A DNA stretch of 5,942 nucleotides from Pseudomonadota bacterium (GTDB lineage: Bacteria; SAR324; XYD2-FULL-50-16; JAHJRI01), in NCBI GenBank assembly GCA_022360105.1, contig JAKSDL010000815.1, positions 1-5,942 of the forward strand, read 5' to 3'. The position numbers and the translations under genes were made by a program. Shown here piece by piece: positions 1-5,699 of the stretch (position 1 is its first letter; every line of letters starts with the position of its first letter). Under the pieces are notes generated by a model that made no database searches, was not told the origin of the DNA, and worked only from the letters and a program-made list of their open reading frames with translations.

Positions 1-626
1 CCAATTAAGTAAGCTACGAGACCAACCGGATCCTTTTCAATACTTCAATAATCGCCAATGTCGGTTATCATGGAAACTGTTTTTCCATAAAAAAACCTTT
101 TTGATCTTCTTTTTCAATTTGATCAGTTTTAAAAAGAATAGATATATCAATATAATAGATAGTTTCGAAACTTCCAATTCAGAACAAGATTTCTTTTATA
201 TTATCTAAAGCTGAATAACAGATGTCAAATTGTGTCAAAAAACATTGTGGCTTCCGCTCGGGCCTGCTTTTAAAATAATTATCCTTAAATTTAGGAGGAT
301 TGCCCTGTATAGATTGATGCCCGTAGTTAATCGGTTTTTTACGGTAATTTTAATACGAGATCAAAATACAAAAAAAAACAAATCATCGATCCTGATACTC
401 CTGCGATGTATTTTTTAGATTATTTATTAGCGTTTTACTCGTGTGTCTATGATGGTGAATCAGCGATAAACTATGGAATAATTATTCCCGACTATCATCA
501 GGTCCTATTTTTATTGTGTAAAAACGGTTTCTAAAACACATCAAGATGTAAAAAAACGGGGATTTATTGCTGCGTGTCATGACAAAGGCCTGTTTCCTCA
601 ATTAGTTTACGAAATGGAGGGAGATT
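1..626. other. AT-rich region without a supported gene
   Basis: Both strands were read and no convincing coding frame was found. Open frames are short, AT-driven and lack ribosome binding sites; a TTG-started 62-codon frame at 230-418 has no Shine-Dalgarno sequence and a composition typical of noise. A perfect 14-bp palindrome, GGAATAATTATTCC, lies at 475-488 and a 10-bp palindrome, TGTCATGACA, at 575-584. Both are within chance expectation for this length. No tRNA, repeat array or mobile-element end was recognised. The region may contain the promoter of the downstream genes, but I could not pick a clear -35/-10 pair. Confidence 0.6.
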
Positions 627-713
627 GTGGAGCTACCCGACCAATATGGATCTCAAGATTCCGATAAGATAATGCGCTTGGAAAAACAAGATTTTCATCA
701 TTGGAGGAAATAA
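627..713 (+). CDS. Possible 28-residue small protein or leader ORF
   Basis: A GTG-started frame of 28 codons, not identified. GGAGG at 616-620 sits 6 nt before the GTG, which is an ideal spacing. The TAA stop (711-713) is one base before the GTG of the acetyltransferase at 715, so translation of the two could be coupled; the acetyltransferase's own GGAGG (703-707) lies inside the last codons of this frame. The peptide is hydrophilic (starts VELPDQYGSQDS, ends QDFHHWRK) with no signal peptide or membrane segment. The frame is blocked by a TAG at 603-605. It could also be a decayed end of an older gene, or chance. Evidence is only the ribosome binding site and the tight junction. Confidence 0.35.
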   Translation: MELPDQYGSQDSDKIMRLEKQDFHHWRK

Positions 714-714
714 A

Positions 715-1206
715 GTGGATATCAAAATACGTCACTTTGAGAAAGGTGATTTAGAAGCCTTCAAGGCGATCATTGAACAACCCAGCTGTTATCGGGAGAC
801 GATGCAACAACCTTATCAATCGTTTGAAGCGCTGGAAAAGCGCTTTCAGGCAATCCCGGGTGAGTATTACAGCTTTGTGGCATTGATCGATGAACAGATT
901 GTCGGTCATTCGGGAATTAAAACCGAATCAAATCCCCGAAGAAAGCATGTCGCTGAAATCGGGATGATTGTGCATGAAGAGTACAGAAAGAAAGGAGTTG
1001 GCAAGGCATTGCTGGGAGCCATGATTGAAATGTCCGACAGATGGCTGTCAATCAAGCGAATCGAGCTTGAAGTGTATACGGATAATGAAGCCGCGATTTC
1101 CCTGTACCAAAAGTTTGGATTTGAAATCGAAGGTACCTGCAGGGCATTTGCTTTTCGAGACGGCGTCTATACCGATGCATACTCGATGGCCAGGATTAGA
1201 ATGTAA
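715..1206 (+). CDS. yhhY: GNAT-family N-acetyltransferase, YhhY/AaaT-like
   Basis: Predicted cytoplasmic acetyl-CoA-dependent N-acetyltransferase of 163 residues, a normal length for a single GNAT domain. The acetyl-CoA-binding motif A is visible as EIGMIVHEEYRKKGVGKALL (residues 81-100), with the R-x-x-G-x-G pyrophosphate loop at RKKGVG (91-96). The C-terminal half has the usual motif B, DNEAAISLYQKFGFEIEGT (123-141). From memory, the pattern of an early IRH, PRRKHVAEIG, MIEMSDRWL, the RIELEV strand, GFEIEGT and DAYSMAR follows Escherichia coli YhhY closely; that protein has been described as an L-amino acid N-acetyltransferase (AaaT, acting on Phe/Met). Substrate here is therefore inferred by resemblance only. 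The GTG start at 715 is chosen because GGAGG (703-707) stands 7 nt upstream. Overlapping frames on the same stretch are shadows. Family assignment is firm; subfamily is likely. Confidence 0.9.
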   Translation: MDIKIRHFEKGDLEAFKAIIEQPSCYRETMQQPYQSFEALEKRFQAIPGEYYSFVALIDEQIVGHSGIKTESNPRRKHVAEIGMIVHEEYRKKGVGKALLGAMIEMSDRWLSIKRIELEVYTDNEAAISLYQKFGFEIEGTCRAFAFRDGVYTDAYSMARIRM

Positions 1207-1249
1207 ACTTTCTTTTCAGTTATCCACTTTCAGGACACAATGTTTGATG

Positions 1250-1267
1250 AATACCGCGGACGGTATT
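1250..1267 (+). other. Small hairpin after the acetyltransferase
   Basis: AATACCG-CGGA-CGGTATT is a perfect 7-bp stem with a 4-nt loop, 44 nt after the acetyltransferase stop. No T-run follows on either side, so it does not look like a standard intrinsic terminator. It could be a 3'-end stabilising hairpin or simply a chance palindrome. Confidence 0.3.
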
Positions 1268-1396
1268 GATTGCTCTGCAAACCGATAACTCACAGAAAAC
1301 AGGTGAACATGTTCGTACCTGCATACGGAGTTTGGCTAAGCTAGAGAATAAAGTGTTTGTAGTGAAGGAAATTATATTAACTTGTTTTATATACCT

Positions 1397-1402
1397 TATA
1401 AT
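1397..1402 (+). promoter_or_regulatory. Possible -10 element for the glycosyltransferase
   Basis: A perfect TATAAT lies 25 nt before the TTG start of the glycosyltransferase. No good -35 is found at 16-18 bp upstream; TTAACT at 1377-1382 is the nearest but is only 14 bp away. If used, transcription would begin around 1408-1410, just before the Shine-Dalgarno at 1414-1418, leaving a very short leader. The surrounding DNA is AT-rich, so a chance match is quite possible. Confidence 0.3.
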
Positions 1403-1426
1403 GATGCAACCTGGGAGGGACTTCGT

Positions 1427-2131
1427 TTGAAACTATCTGTGATTATCCCGATTTACAATGAGTACAACAATATCGATGAAGTGATCAGTCGCATCAACGC
1501 TGTTAAAATGCCCCGGGATGTTTCGGAACTTCAGCTGATTTTGGTCGATGACGGTTCCATTGATGGAACCACAGAAAAACTGGAAAAATATAAGGACGAA
1601 AAAACCATGGTTGTGCACGAATCCAGAATCAATTTTGGCAAAGGTACAGCCACCAGAATTGGATTAACCTATGCTACGGGAGATCTGGTGTTGATTCAGG
1701 ATGCGGATTTGGAATATGATCCCAATGACTATCCAAAATTACTGGAGCCCGTCTTGAACAACGGCGCGGAGGTTGTATTTGGCTCAAGGTTTTTAGGAAA
1801 AAAATCAAGGTTGGAAGGGATGGCCTTAAAGAACTGGTTCATCAACATATTCCTGCGAATAATGACAAATACGCTCTATGGTTCCAAAATAACTGACGAG
1901 GCCACCGCCTATAAACTCTTTAAAACCGATATCCTTAAAGAGATCAATCTTAAATCCAAACGATTTGAATTCTGTCCTGAGGTGACTGCAAAAGTACTTA
2001 AACGCGGGCATAAAATTCACGAAGTGCCCATCAGCTATAAGGGGAGAACCGTAGAAGAAGGGAAAAAAATCAAATGGCAGGACGGAATTGAAGCCATCTG
2101 GACGTTGTTAAAGTATCGATTTGTCAATTAG
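1427..2131 (+). CDS. Family 2 glycosyltransferase, DPM1-like, soluble
   Basis: A GT-A fold glycosyltransferase of 234 residues that should transfer a sugar from a nucleotide-sugar donor, by family resemblance perhaps onto a polyprenyl phosphate carrier for envelope glycan or glycoprotein synthesis. The nucleotide-binding start is MKLSVIIPIYNE (1-12), followed by VDDGS (40-44), the metal-binding DAD within QDADLEYDP (91-99) and GSRF (119-122). The C-terminal part (about 140-234) carries the DPM/GtrB-type segment with TDEATAYKLF and FEFCPEVTAKVLKRG. There are no transmembrane segments after the catalytic domain, unlike GtrB-type proteins, so it is likely cytosolic or peripheral. TTG at 1427 is preferred over the upstream TTG at 1382 because GGAGG at 1414-1418 is 8 nt away and the family conserves this N-terminus. 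It stands alone, convergent with the radical SAM gene. Acceptor and sugar cannot be read from sequence. Confidence 0.9.
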   Translation: MKLSVIIPIYNEYNNIDEVISRINAVKMPRDVSELQLILVDDGSIDGTTEKLEKYKDEKTMVVHESRINFGKGTATRIGLTYATGDLVLIQDADLEYDPNDYPKLLEPVLNNGAEVVFGSRFLGKKSRLEGMALKNWFINIFLRIMTNTLYGSKITDEATAYKLFKTDILKEINLKSKRFEFCPEVTAKVLKRGHKIHEVPISYKGRTVEEGKKIKWQDGIEAIWTLLKYRFVN

Positions 2132-2149
2132 CCGGGATTACTTGTGTTC

Positions 2150-2338
2150 CATCCAACCGGTTTGGATAATAGTTTCCGATCCAAATTCCCTGAAACAAGA
2201 GTATCTGTTCAGCATGATTGCACCTTGTTTGTTTTCACCACAAAGGGCATGAAGCTTTTCTAAGTCTTTTCTCTGTGGCCTTTGTGTCTCTGTGGTGAAT
2301 AGTTACAAATAAAGCTTGATACCTAAACCGATTGGATG
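2150..2338. repeat. Imperfect inverted repeat bracketing an intergenic segment
   Basis: CATCCAACCGGTTTGG (2150-2165) and CTAAACCGATTGGATG (2323-2338) are inverted copies matching at 14 of 16 bases, about 157 bp apart, and they enclose the CACCACA hairpin repeat. The left arm also contains a short self-complementary ATCCAA/TTGGAT (2151-2167). Together they could be the ends of a small non-coding, MITE-like insertion of about 190 bp. No target-site duplication was made out, and the similarity may be coincidental. Confidence 0.3.
2234..2299. repeat. CACCACA...TGTGGTG dispersed-type hairpin repeat
   Basis: TTCACCACA at 2234-2242 pairs exactly with TGTGGTGAA at 2291-2299, and the inner parts (AAAGGGCATGAAG against CTTTGTGTCTC) continue the symmetry imperfectly. 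This 66-bp unit resembles the CACCACAGAG-type intergenic repeats that I recall as abundant in many environmental bacterial genomes, including Desulfobacterota. It sits between two convergent genes, a common site for such repeats, and in RNA would form a long imperfect hairpin that might protect or end both transcripts. Only one copy is in the window. Confidence 0.55.
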
Positions 2339-2356
2339 ATGCTCAATTTTCATTTT

Positions 2357-2379
2357 AAAAAACCTTGTTGATTGGCAAG
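2357..2379 (-). terminator. Weak intrinsic terminator candidate after radical SAM gene
   Basis: On the minus strand, 11 nt past the radical SAM stop, CTTG and CAAG form a 4-bp stem with an 8-nt loop, followed by G and a run of six T. The stem is short and the call rests mostly on the T-run and position. Confidence 0.25.
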
Positions 2380-2389
2380 AGAAGATATA

Positions 2390-3295
2390 CTAATTCGGTA
2401 ATCCGTATACTTGCCTTGGAGCCAGCTGTTCGGGGAACTCGTCCAGCAAACTTTTTCTCAGCGTATAACAGAAATGGCATTCATCCACGTATTGATCCTT
2501 GTGAGGCACCTTATACTTTTCAGCCAGACAAGCCGGTCCTCCTTCAATAAGTGGGCCTACAACAGGATGCTTGGCTGCATCAAAGGATTTCATGATCTTT
2601 GCCAGTGGTGTCTGAAACACATTTCCAATGATCAATCCCTGGCAAACATGCACGTTGCCAAAAGGGTCAATATGAACCCTGCGGGGATTGATTAATTCTT
2701 CCCGGGTACAAGATCTTAAGACCTGCCAGTTTTTTTTGGGTAAGCCCTCGGTGAGCGTTTCAACGGCTCTTCCCTTAAATACAGTGTTTCCGCCGACAAT
2801 GGGCTCCCCCTTTTTCCCCTTTGTTTGTCCAACAGTTTTGACGGTCGGTGCGTCAATACAATAAAAATCGGCGTCCAAATCCAGCTGCTTACAAGCCTGA
2901 TGAGCGTTTTTAGGAGGGGTGTCTTCAGCATTTCCGTAATGAAAAGTGTCGTCACTTAAGCCAATGTATGAGATGCCCAGGTCTTTAAGAGGTTTTAGCC
3001 AGAAGACAGCATCATCAACCGACGTTGCCCAATAGGAATTGGTCACAACACCCACCTCAAATCCGAAATTGCGAGCGCTTTTCATTGCCTCTACCATCAG
3101 AGGATAGTACAAAAAAGGCTCTCCTCCTTCAAAAAAAATAGTATCAACTGATTTCATGGAAACCGCGTTTTCCATAATATCTTCCAGTTGCTTCAGGGTA
3201 AACACACCCCTAGCAGAGGGACTGCAATGCAAAAAACAATGATCGCATCCGAAATTGCAGGTATAAGTAAGTAAAAAATGTATGCCGTTTAACAT
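2390..3295 (-). CDS. Radical SAM enzyme with SPASM/twitch-like C-terminus
   Basis: A 301-residue radical S-adenosylmethionine protein. The [4Fe-4S]-binding C-x3-C-x2-C is at C13, C17, C20 (TCNFGCDHC), with an extra C24; the SAM-contact motif GGEP is at 57-60 and a VVTNS strand at 83-87. The C-terminal third has C196, then C218 in HIDPFGNVHVCQG (208-220, a typical SPASM/twitch element) with IIGN after it, C256, and C273/C276 in ECHFCY, enough ligands for at least one auxiliary iron-sulfur cluster. Families of this build mostly modify peptides or proteins; the substrate here is not recognisable. The ATG at 3295 is chosen over an in-frame start 16 codons upstream because AGGAG (3301-3305) lies 5 nt before it and the iron-sulfur motif then begins at the usual distance. 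The small ORF at 3422-3544 lies 126 bp upstream on the same strand and may be co-transcribed. It needs anaerobic conditions, consistent with an anaerobe. Confidence 0.92.
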   Translation of the reverse strand: MLNGIHFLLTYTCNFGCDHCFLHCSPSARGVFTLKQLEDIMENAVSMKSVDTIFFEGGEPFLYYPLMVEAMKSARNFGFEVGVVTNSYWATSVDDAVFWLKPLKDLGISYIGLSDDTFHYGNAEDTPPKNAHQACKQLDLDADFYCIDAPTVKTVGQTKGKKGEPIVGGNTVFKGRAVETLTEGLPKKNWQVLRSCTREELINPRRVHIDPFGNVHVCQGLIIGNVFQTPLAKIMKSFDAAKHPVVGPLIEGGPACLAEKYKVPHKDQYVDECHFCYTLRKSLLDEFPEQLAPRQVYGLPN

Positions 3296-3421
3296 GGTTT
3301 CTCCTGTTTGATGATGGTTTCTTGCCAAGGAAGTAAACGACAAGGCAGCTGATGTTAACCGGTTCGGAAGTTTGAAAGATTCGTCGCCCTGACCGATATT
3401 TCGCTAACAAACTTACCATAA

Positions 3422-3544
3422 CTACATGAAACGGGGTTTGACTCTGCTTTGCTGTTTTGTCCGGTATTTACTTTTTAAGAAAGCAGCCTTGTTTAAGGCT
3501 CTCCGGTATCCTTTGATTATCATCTCTATGATGAATGGAATCAT
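3422..3544 (-). CDS. Putative 40-residue basic small peptide upstream of radical SAM
   Basis: An ATG-started frame of 40 codons ending in TAG, not identified as any known family. The N-terminus is hydrophobic (MIPFIIEMII) and the rest is strongly basic (KGYRRALNKAAFLKSKYRTK, then QQSRVKPRFM), with 6 Lys, 5 Arg and 1 Glu; there is no Cys. The first half could form an amphipathic helix. GAGG (3549-3552) lies 4 nt and AGGAAG about 11 nt before the ATG, so a ribosome binding site is plausible. An in-frame TGA just upstream fixes the ATG as the first start. It is on the same strand as the radical SAM gene, 126 bp before it, and downstream of the GTCTC operator array and a candidate sigma-54 promoter. 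It may be the substrate of the enzyme, a small partner protein, or a chance frame. The last possibility cannot be excluded without homologues. Confidence 0.45.
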   Translation of the reverse strand: MIPFIIEMIIKGYRRALNKAAFLKSKYRTKQQSRVKPRFM

Positions 3545-3605
3545 GGGGCCTCACTTCCTTTTTGTGTTTTATGTAAAGCTGAATAATAAGAATCGGTTTT
3601 AAAAC

Positions 3606-3621
3606 TCCAAAATCTATACCA
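3606..3621 (-). promoter_or_regulatory. Degenerate sigma-54 (-24/-12) promoter candidate
   Basis: Read on the minus strand, TGGTATAGATTTTGGA matches the -24/-12 consensus TGGCACG-N4-TTGCA at TGG and TTG with exact spacing. It differs at the C of the -12 GC and at three positions of the CACG. It would place a start near 3595, about 50 nt before the small ORF's ATG, and lies roughly 200 bp downstream of the GTCTC array, a usual enhancer distance. No better GG-N10-GC element was found on this strand between 3296 and 3790. Confidence 0.35.
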
Positions 3622-3704
3622 GAAGAATGAATAACTGAAAAACTAATAAAATTAATAGCTTATCGTCGGTGAGGTGAAGCTGGGATGCAGAAATTATTGT
3701 TGCA

Positions 3705-3712
3705 GAGACAAA
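3705..3712. promoter_or_regulatory. Isolated GAGACAAA half-site
   Basis: An exact copy of the half-site that makes up the operator array, about 80 bp closer to the candidate sigma-54 promoter. It is bracketed by the inverted hexamers ATTGTT (3696-3701) and AACAAT (3713-3718). It may be an auxiliary, weaker contact for the same regulator. As a single 8-mer it could also be chance. Confidence 0.35.
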
Positions 3713-3789
3713 AACAATAGTGGCAATAACTGTTGATAGCTATAGGGATATGGATAATATGTTGATATATCGGGTGAATTTACAAGTTG

Positions 3790-3817
3790 TTTTGTCTCAG
3801 CAAGTTCAGAGACAAAA
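3790..3817. promoter_or_regulatory. Operator/enhancer site 1, TTTTGTCTC-N10-GAGACAAAA
   Basis: Two 9-base arms form an exact inverted repeat (3790-3798 and 3809-3817) with a 10-bp spacer. It abuts site 2, so four half-sites alternate in 46 bp. It lies downstream of the sigma-54 activator's stop and upstream of the small ORF/radical SAM pair, the place for an upstream activating sequence. The same half-sites recur at the activator's own promoter. Confidence 0.65.
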
Positions 3818-3836
3818 TTTGTCTCAGGAGACAAAT
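3817..3836. promoter_or_regulatory. Operator/enhancer site 2, ATTTGTCTC-AG-GAGACAAAT
   Basis: A 9-base arm pair with only 2 bp between, ending one base before the regulator's stop codon. It has nearly the same centre as the upstream copy at 5675-5691 (3-bp spacer there). On the minus strand the hairpin is followed by TTTTG, so it might also help to end the regulator's transcript. Its low GC content and tiny loop make it a poor terminator, and the second copy at a promoter favours a protein-binding role. Confidence 0.65.
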
Positions 3837-3837
3837 G

Positions 3838-5604
3838 CTAATTTGATTTTCTTTTCTCTACTATGCCGGGATTTTTATCGAAGAAACGATACAAAGTAGC
3901 CCTGCCAATTCCAAGCAATTTGGCCGCTTTTCCTTTATGACCGTCGGTGGCCCTCAAAGCTTCCAGTACGCTGAATTCGTCCAATTCAACAGCATTGCCG
4001 GCGGTTCTGGCGGTACGCTCTTTACTGGTGATTTTTGGAGGCAGATCGCTGGGCAATATCGACTTTCCCTGGCATTTGACAACAGCAAAACTGACGGTGT
4101 TTTCAAGCTCCCTGACATTTCCGGGCCAGTCATAATCCATCAATATGGACATGGCTTTGCTTGATATTTTTAAAGGCGAAGTATGATTTTCCTCAGCTAC
4201 GTGTTTGAGAAAATGGTCGCATAAAAGCGGAATATCGGTGACTCGCTCTCTAAGTGGAGGAAGATCGATCGGAATGACATTTAGGCGGTAAAACAGATCG
4301 TCACGAAATCTATCCTGGTCCACAGCGGCCTGTAAATCGACATTGGTTGCGCTGATTACACGCACATCCACTTTAATGCTGTCTTCACTGCCTACTCGTT
4401 CTAATGTGCCTTCCTGTAAAAACCGAAGTAACTTTACCTGAAGGTGTTTTGGCAAATCTGCCACTTCATCCAGGAAGATAGTACCGCCGTCAGCCAGTTC
4501 GAAACGCCCTTTTTTATCACGAATGGCCCCGGTAAAAGCGCCTTTGATATGACCAAACAGTTCACTCTCAATCAGCCCTGGAGGCAGGGCTCCGCAGTTA
4601 ATAGGAATAAAGGGTTCGCTTTTTCGTGTGCTCTCATTGTGGATGGCTTTAGCAACCAATTCCTTTCCGGTACCTGTCTCACCATAGATATGCACAGGAT
4701 AATCATAAGCAGAAACATCACGAATCTGTTGAAAGATTTGCAACATCTTGGAATCATTACCGATGATTCCTTCGTAAACCGTAACTTTACCCAGTAAATA
4801 CTCAAGGGATTTCTGATTGGTCAAGTCTTGCAGTGATGCCACGACTCCCTGCGTTTTTCCCGATTCACTCTTGATAGGGACCACAGACACACGGCAATCC
4901 TTTCTTACTCCGTTTGAATCATAAAAAACGGAGTTGTAGCTTTTGGTTTCAAAATCATCAATGGAGTTGTCACCACAAAAAGAGCATTGAGGTCCGCATA
5001 AAGGAGCATCAAAAATGTCGTGGCATTCACTGGACATGGCTTTTTTTTCGGAAATGCCAGTAATTTCCGAGGCTCGTTTGCTGAACAGAAATACCTTTTT
5101 ATTGATATCATGAGCGATAATGCCTTCAGCAAGACTGTCAAACACGCGATCTGTGTTCCTTTTTTGCACCACAAACGCATCCAGGTATCCATCTGAGAAC
5201 AAATTGGAGACAAGTCCCTTGACGTTTCGGGCGCAGGCTTCAATTCGTTGCTCCAGGTTCAACCCAGTCTGTTCAGGCAACAAAGGATCAGACACATTCC
5301 AGTGTACAATGATGGGTGCACCCGGAAGTGCGGTGAACTTGTCTTTTGCGGTGAATCCCAGGGTAATGACCAAGTCAAATCTGTGATCTTTGATTTTGGT
5401 AATCGACTTACTTGATTGCCGTGAAGTATCAATGCCTTGCGCATTCAATAGACTCGAAACAAGGGGGTGGATTTTGGCAACTTTGCCAACACCGGCGCTG
5501 CAGATGGAAAGATCCAAATGATTAAACTCCCCGGCATGGGCTTCAGAAAGCTGGCTACGTATGGAGTTTCGTCTGCTGAGAAACAGAATGCTCGCTTTTG
5601 ACAT
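3838..5604 (-). CDS. Sigma-54 activator with degenerate ArsC-like sensor and PAS domain
   Basis: A 588-residue enhancer-binding transcriptional activator. Residues 1-130 have the arsenate reductase/low-molecular-weight phosphatase fold: ILFLSRRNSIRSQ (6-18) is the P-loop with the nucleophilic Cys replaced by Ser10 and Arg16 kept. FDLVITLGFTAKDKF (76-90) has Gly83 and Phe90 where thioredoxin-type ArsC has its other two cysteines, and HWNVSDP (101-107) keeps the Asp-Pro. It is thus probably a ligand sensor, not an enzyme. A PAS domain follows (about 150-268) with C194, C203, C207 and C210, a possible metal or redox site. The AAA+ domain has Walker A GETGTGKE (308-315), the sigma-54 contact loop GAFTGA (355-360) and Walker B ending LDE (378-380). 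A Fis-type helix-turn-helix closes the protein (about 544-588). The ATG at 5604 is preferred over an in-frame TTG at 5622 because the P-loop then begins as in ArsC; neither has a clear ribosome binding site. A GTCTC/GAGAC palindrome upstream suggests autoregulation. Confidence 0.93.
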   Translation of the reverse strand: MSKASILFLSRRNSIRSQLSEAHAGEFNHLDLSICSAGVGKVAKIHPLVSSLLNAQGIDTSRQSSKSITKIKDHRFDLVITLGFTAKDKFTALPGAPIIVHWNVSDPLLPEQTGLNLEQRIEACARNVKGLVSNLFSDGYLDAFVVQKRNTDRVFDSLAEGIIAHDINKKVFLFSKRASEITGISEKKAMSSECHDIFDAPLCGPQCSFCGDNSIDDFETKSYNSVFYDSNGVRKDCRVSVVPIKSESGKTQGVVASLQDLTNQKSLEYLLGKVTVYEGIIGNDSKMLQIFQQIRDVSAYDYPVHIYGETGTGKELVAKAIHNESTRKSEPFIPINCGALPPGLIESELFGHIKGAFTGAIRDKKGRFELADGGTIFLDEVADLPKHLQVKLLRFLQEGTLERVGSEDSIKVDVRVISATNVDLQAAVDQDRFRDDLFYRLNVIPIDLPPLRERVTDIPLLCDHFLKHVAEENHTSPLKISSKAMSILMDYDWPGNVRELENTVSFAVVKCQGKSILPSDLPPKITSKERTARTAGNAVELDEFSVLEALRATDGHKGKAAKLLGIGRATLYRFFDKNPGIVEKRKSN

Positions 5605-5674
5605 TTTAAGGGTTGCTGGCAACTGGTTGATTTTGAAAAGGAAATTTTTATTTTTTTATTCAACCTTATCAGCT

Positions 5675-5691
5675 TTGTCTCAGGGAGACAA
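5675..5691. promoter_or_regulatory. Operator at the regulator's promoter, TTGTCTC-AGG-GAGACAA
   Basis: An exact inverted repeat with 7-base arms, 71 bp before the regulator's ATG and 8 bp after the end of the decayed oxidoreductase frame. It shares its arms with the array at 3790-3836, so both ends of the regulator gene carry the same palindrome. This is the expected pattern for autoregulation by the encoded Fis-type DNA-binding domain. I found no clear sigma-54 element between it and the gene, so it might act by repression or near a sigma-70 promoter in the AT-rich stretch at 5640-5662. Confidence 0.65.
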
Positions 5692-5699
5692 TTAGCCAT

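Noticed and set aside
230..418. 62-codon plus-strand frame
   Set aside because: TTG start without a Shine-Dalgarno sequence, in AT-rich DNA, with no recognisable domain.
1401..1430. Nine-codon ATG frame overlapping the glycosyltransferase start
   Set aside because: Its only ribosome-binding-like sequence is internal, where it fits the TTG at 1427. The ATG falls inside the TATAAT, so it would not be transcribed from that promoter.
3210..3419. 69-codon minus-strand frame beginning MVSLLAKYRSG just after the small basic ORF
   Set aside because: No ribosome binding site before its ATG, and its second half overlaps the radical SAM gene in another frame, where the conserved iron-sulfur motif is encoded. 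Treated as a shadow.
206..3586. 13-base direct repeat TAAAGCTGAATAA at 206-218 and 3574-3586
   Set aside because: Flanks do not match, and a single 13-mer repeat is near chance expectation in an AT-rich window of this size.
3705..3836. Repeated GTCTC/GAGAC units as a CRISPR-like array
   Set aside because: Units are 8-9 bases in alternating orientation with unequal 1-10 bp gaps. There are no uniform spacers, so they are operator half-sites.
4444..4797. 117-codon plus-strand frame inside the activator
   Set aside because: Antisense shadow of the AAA+ domain, which carries unmistakable Walker A, GAFTGA and Walker B motifs on the other strand.
5445..5699. 84-codon minus-strand frame starting at the operator
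   Set aside because: Overlaps the activator's N-terminal domain in another frame; no motif and no ribosome binding site.
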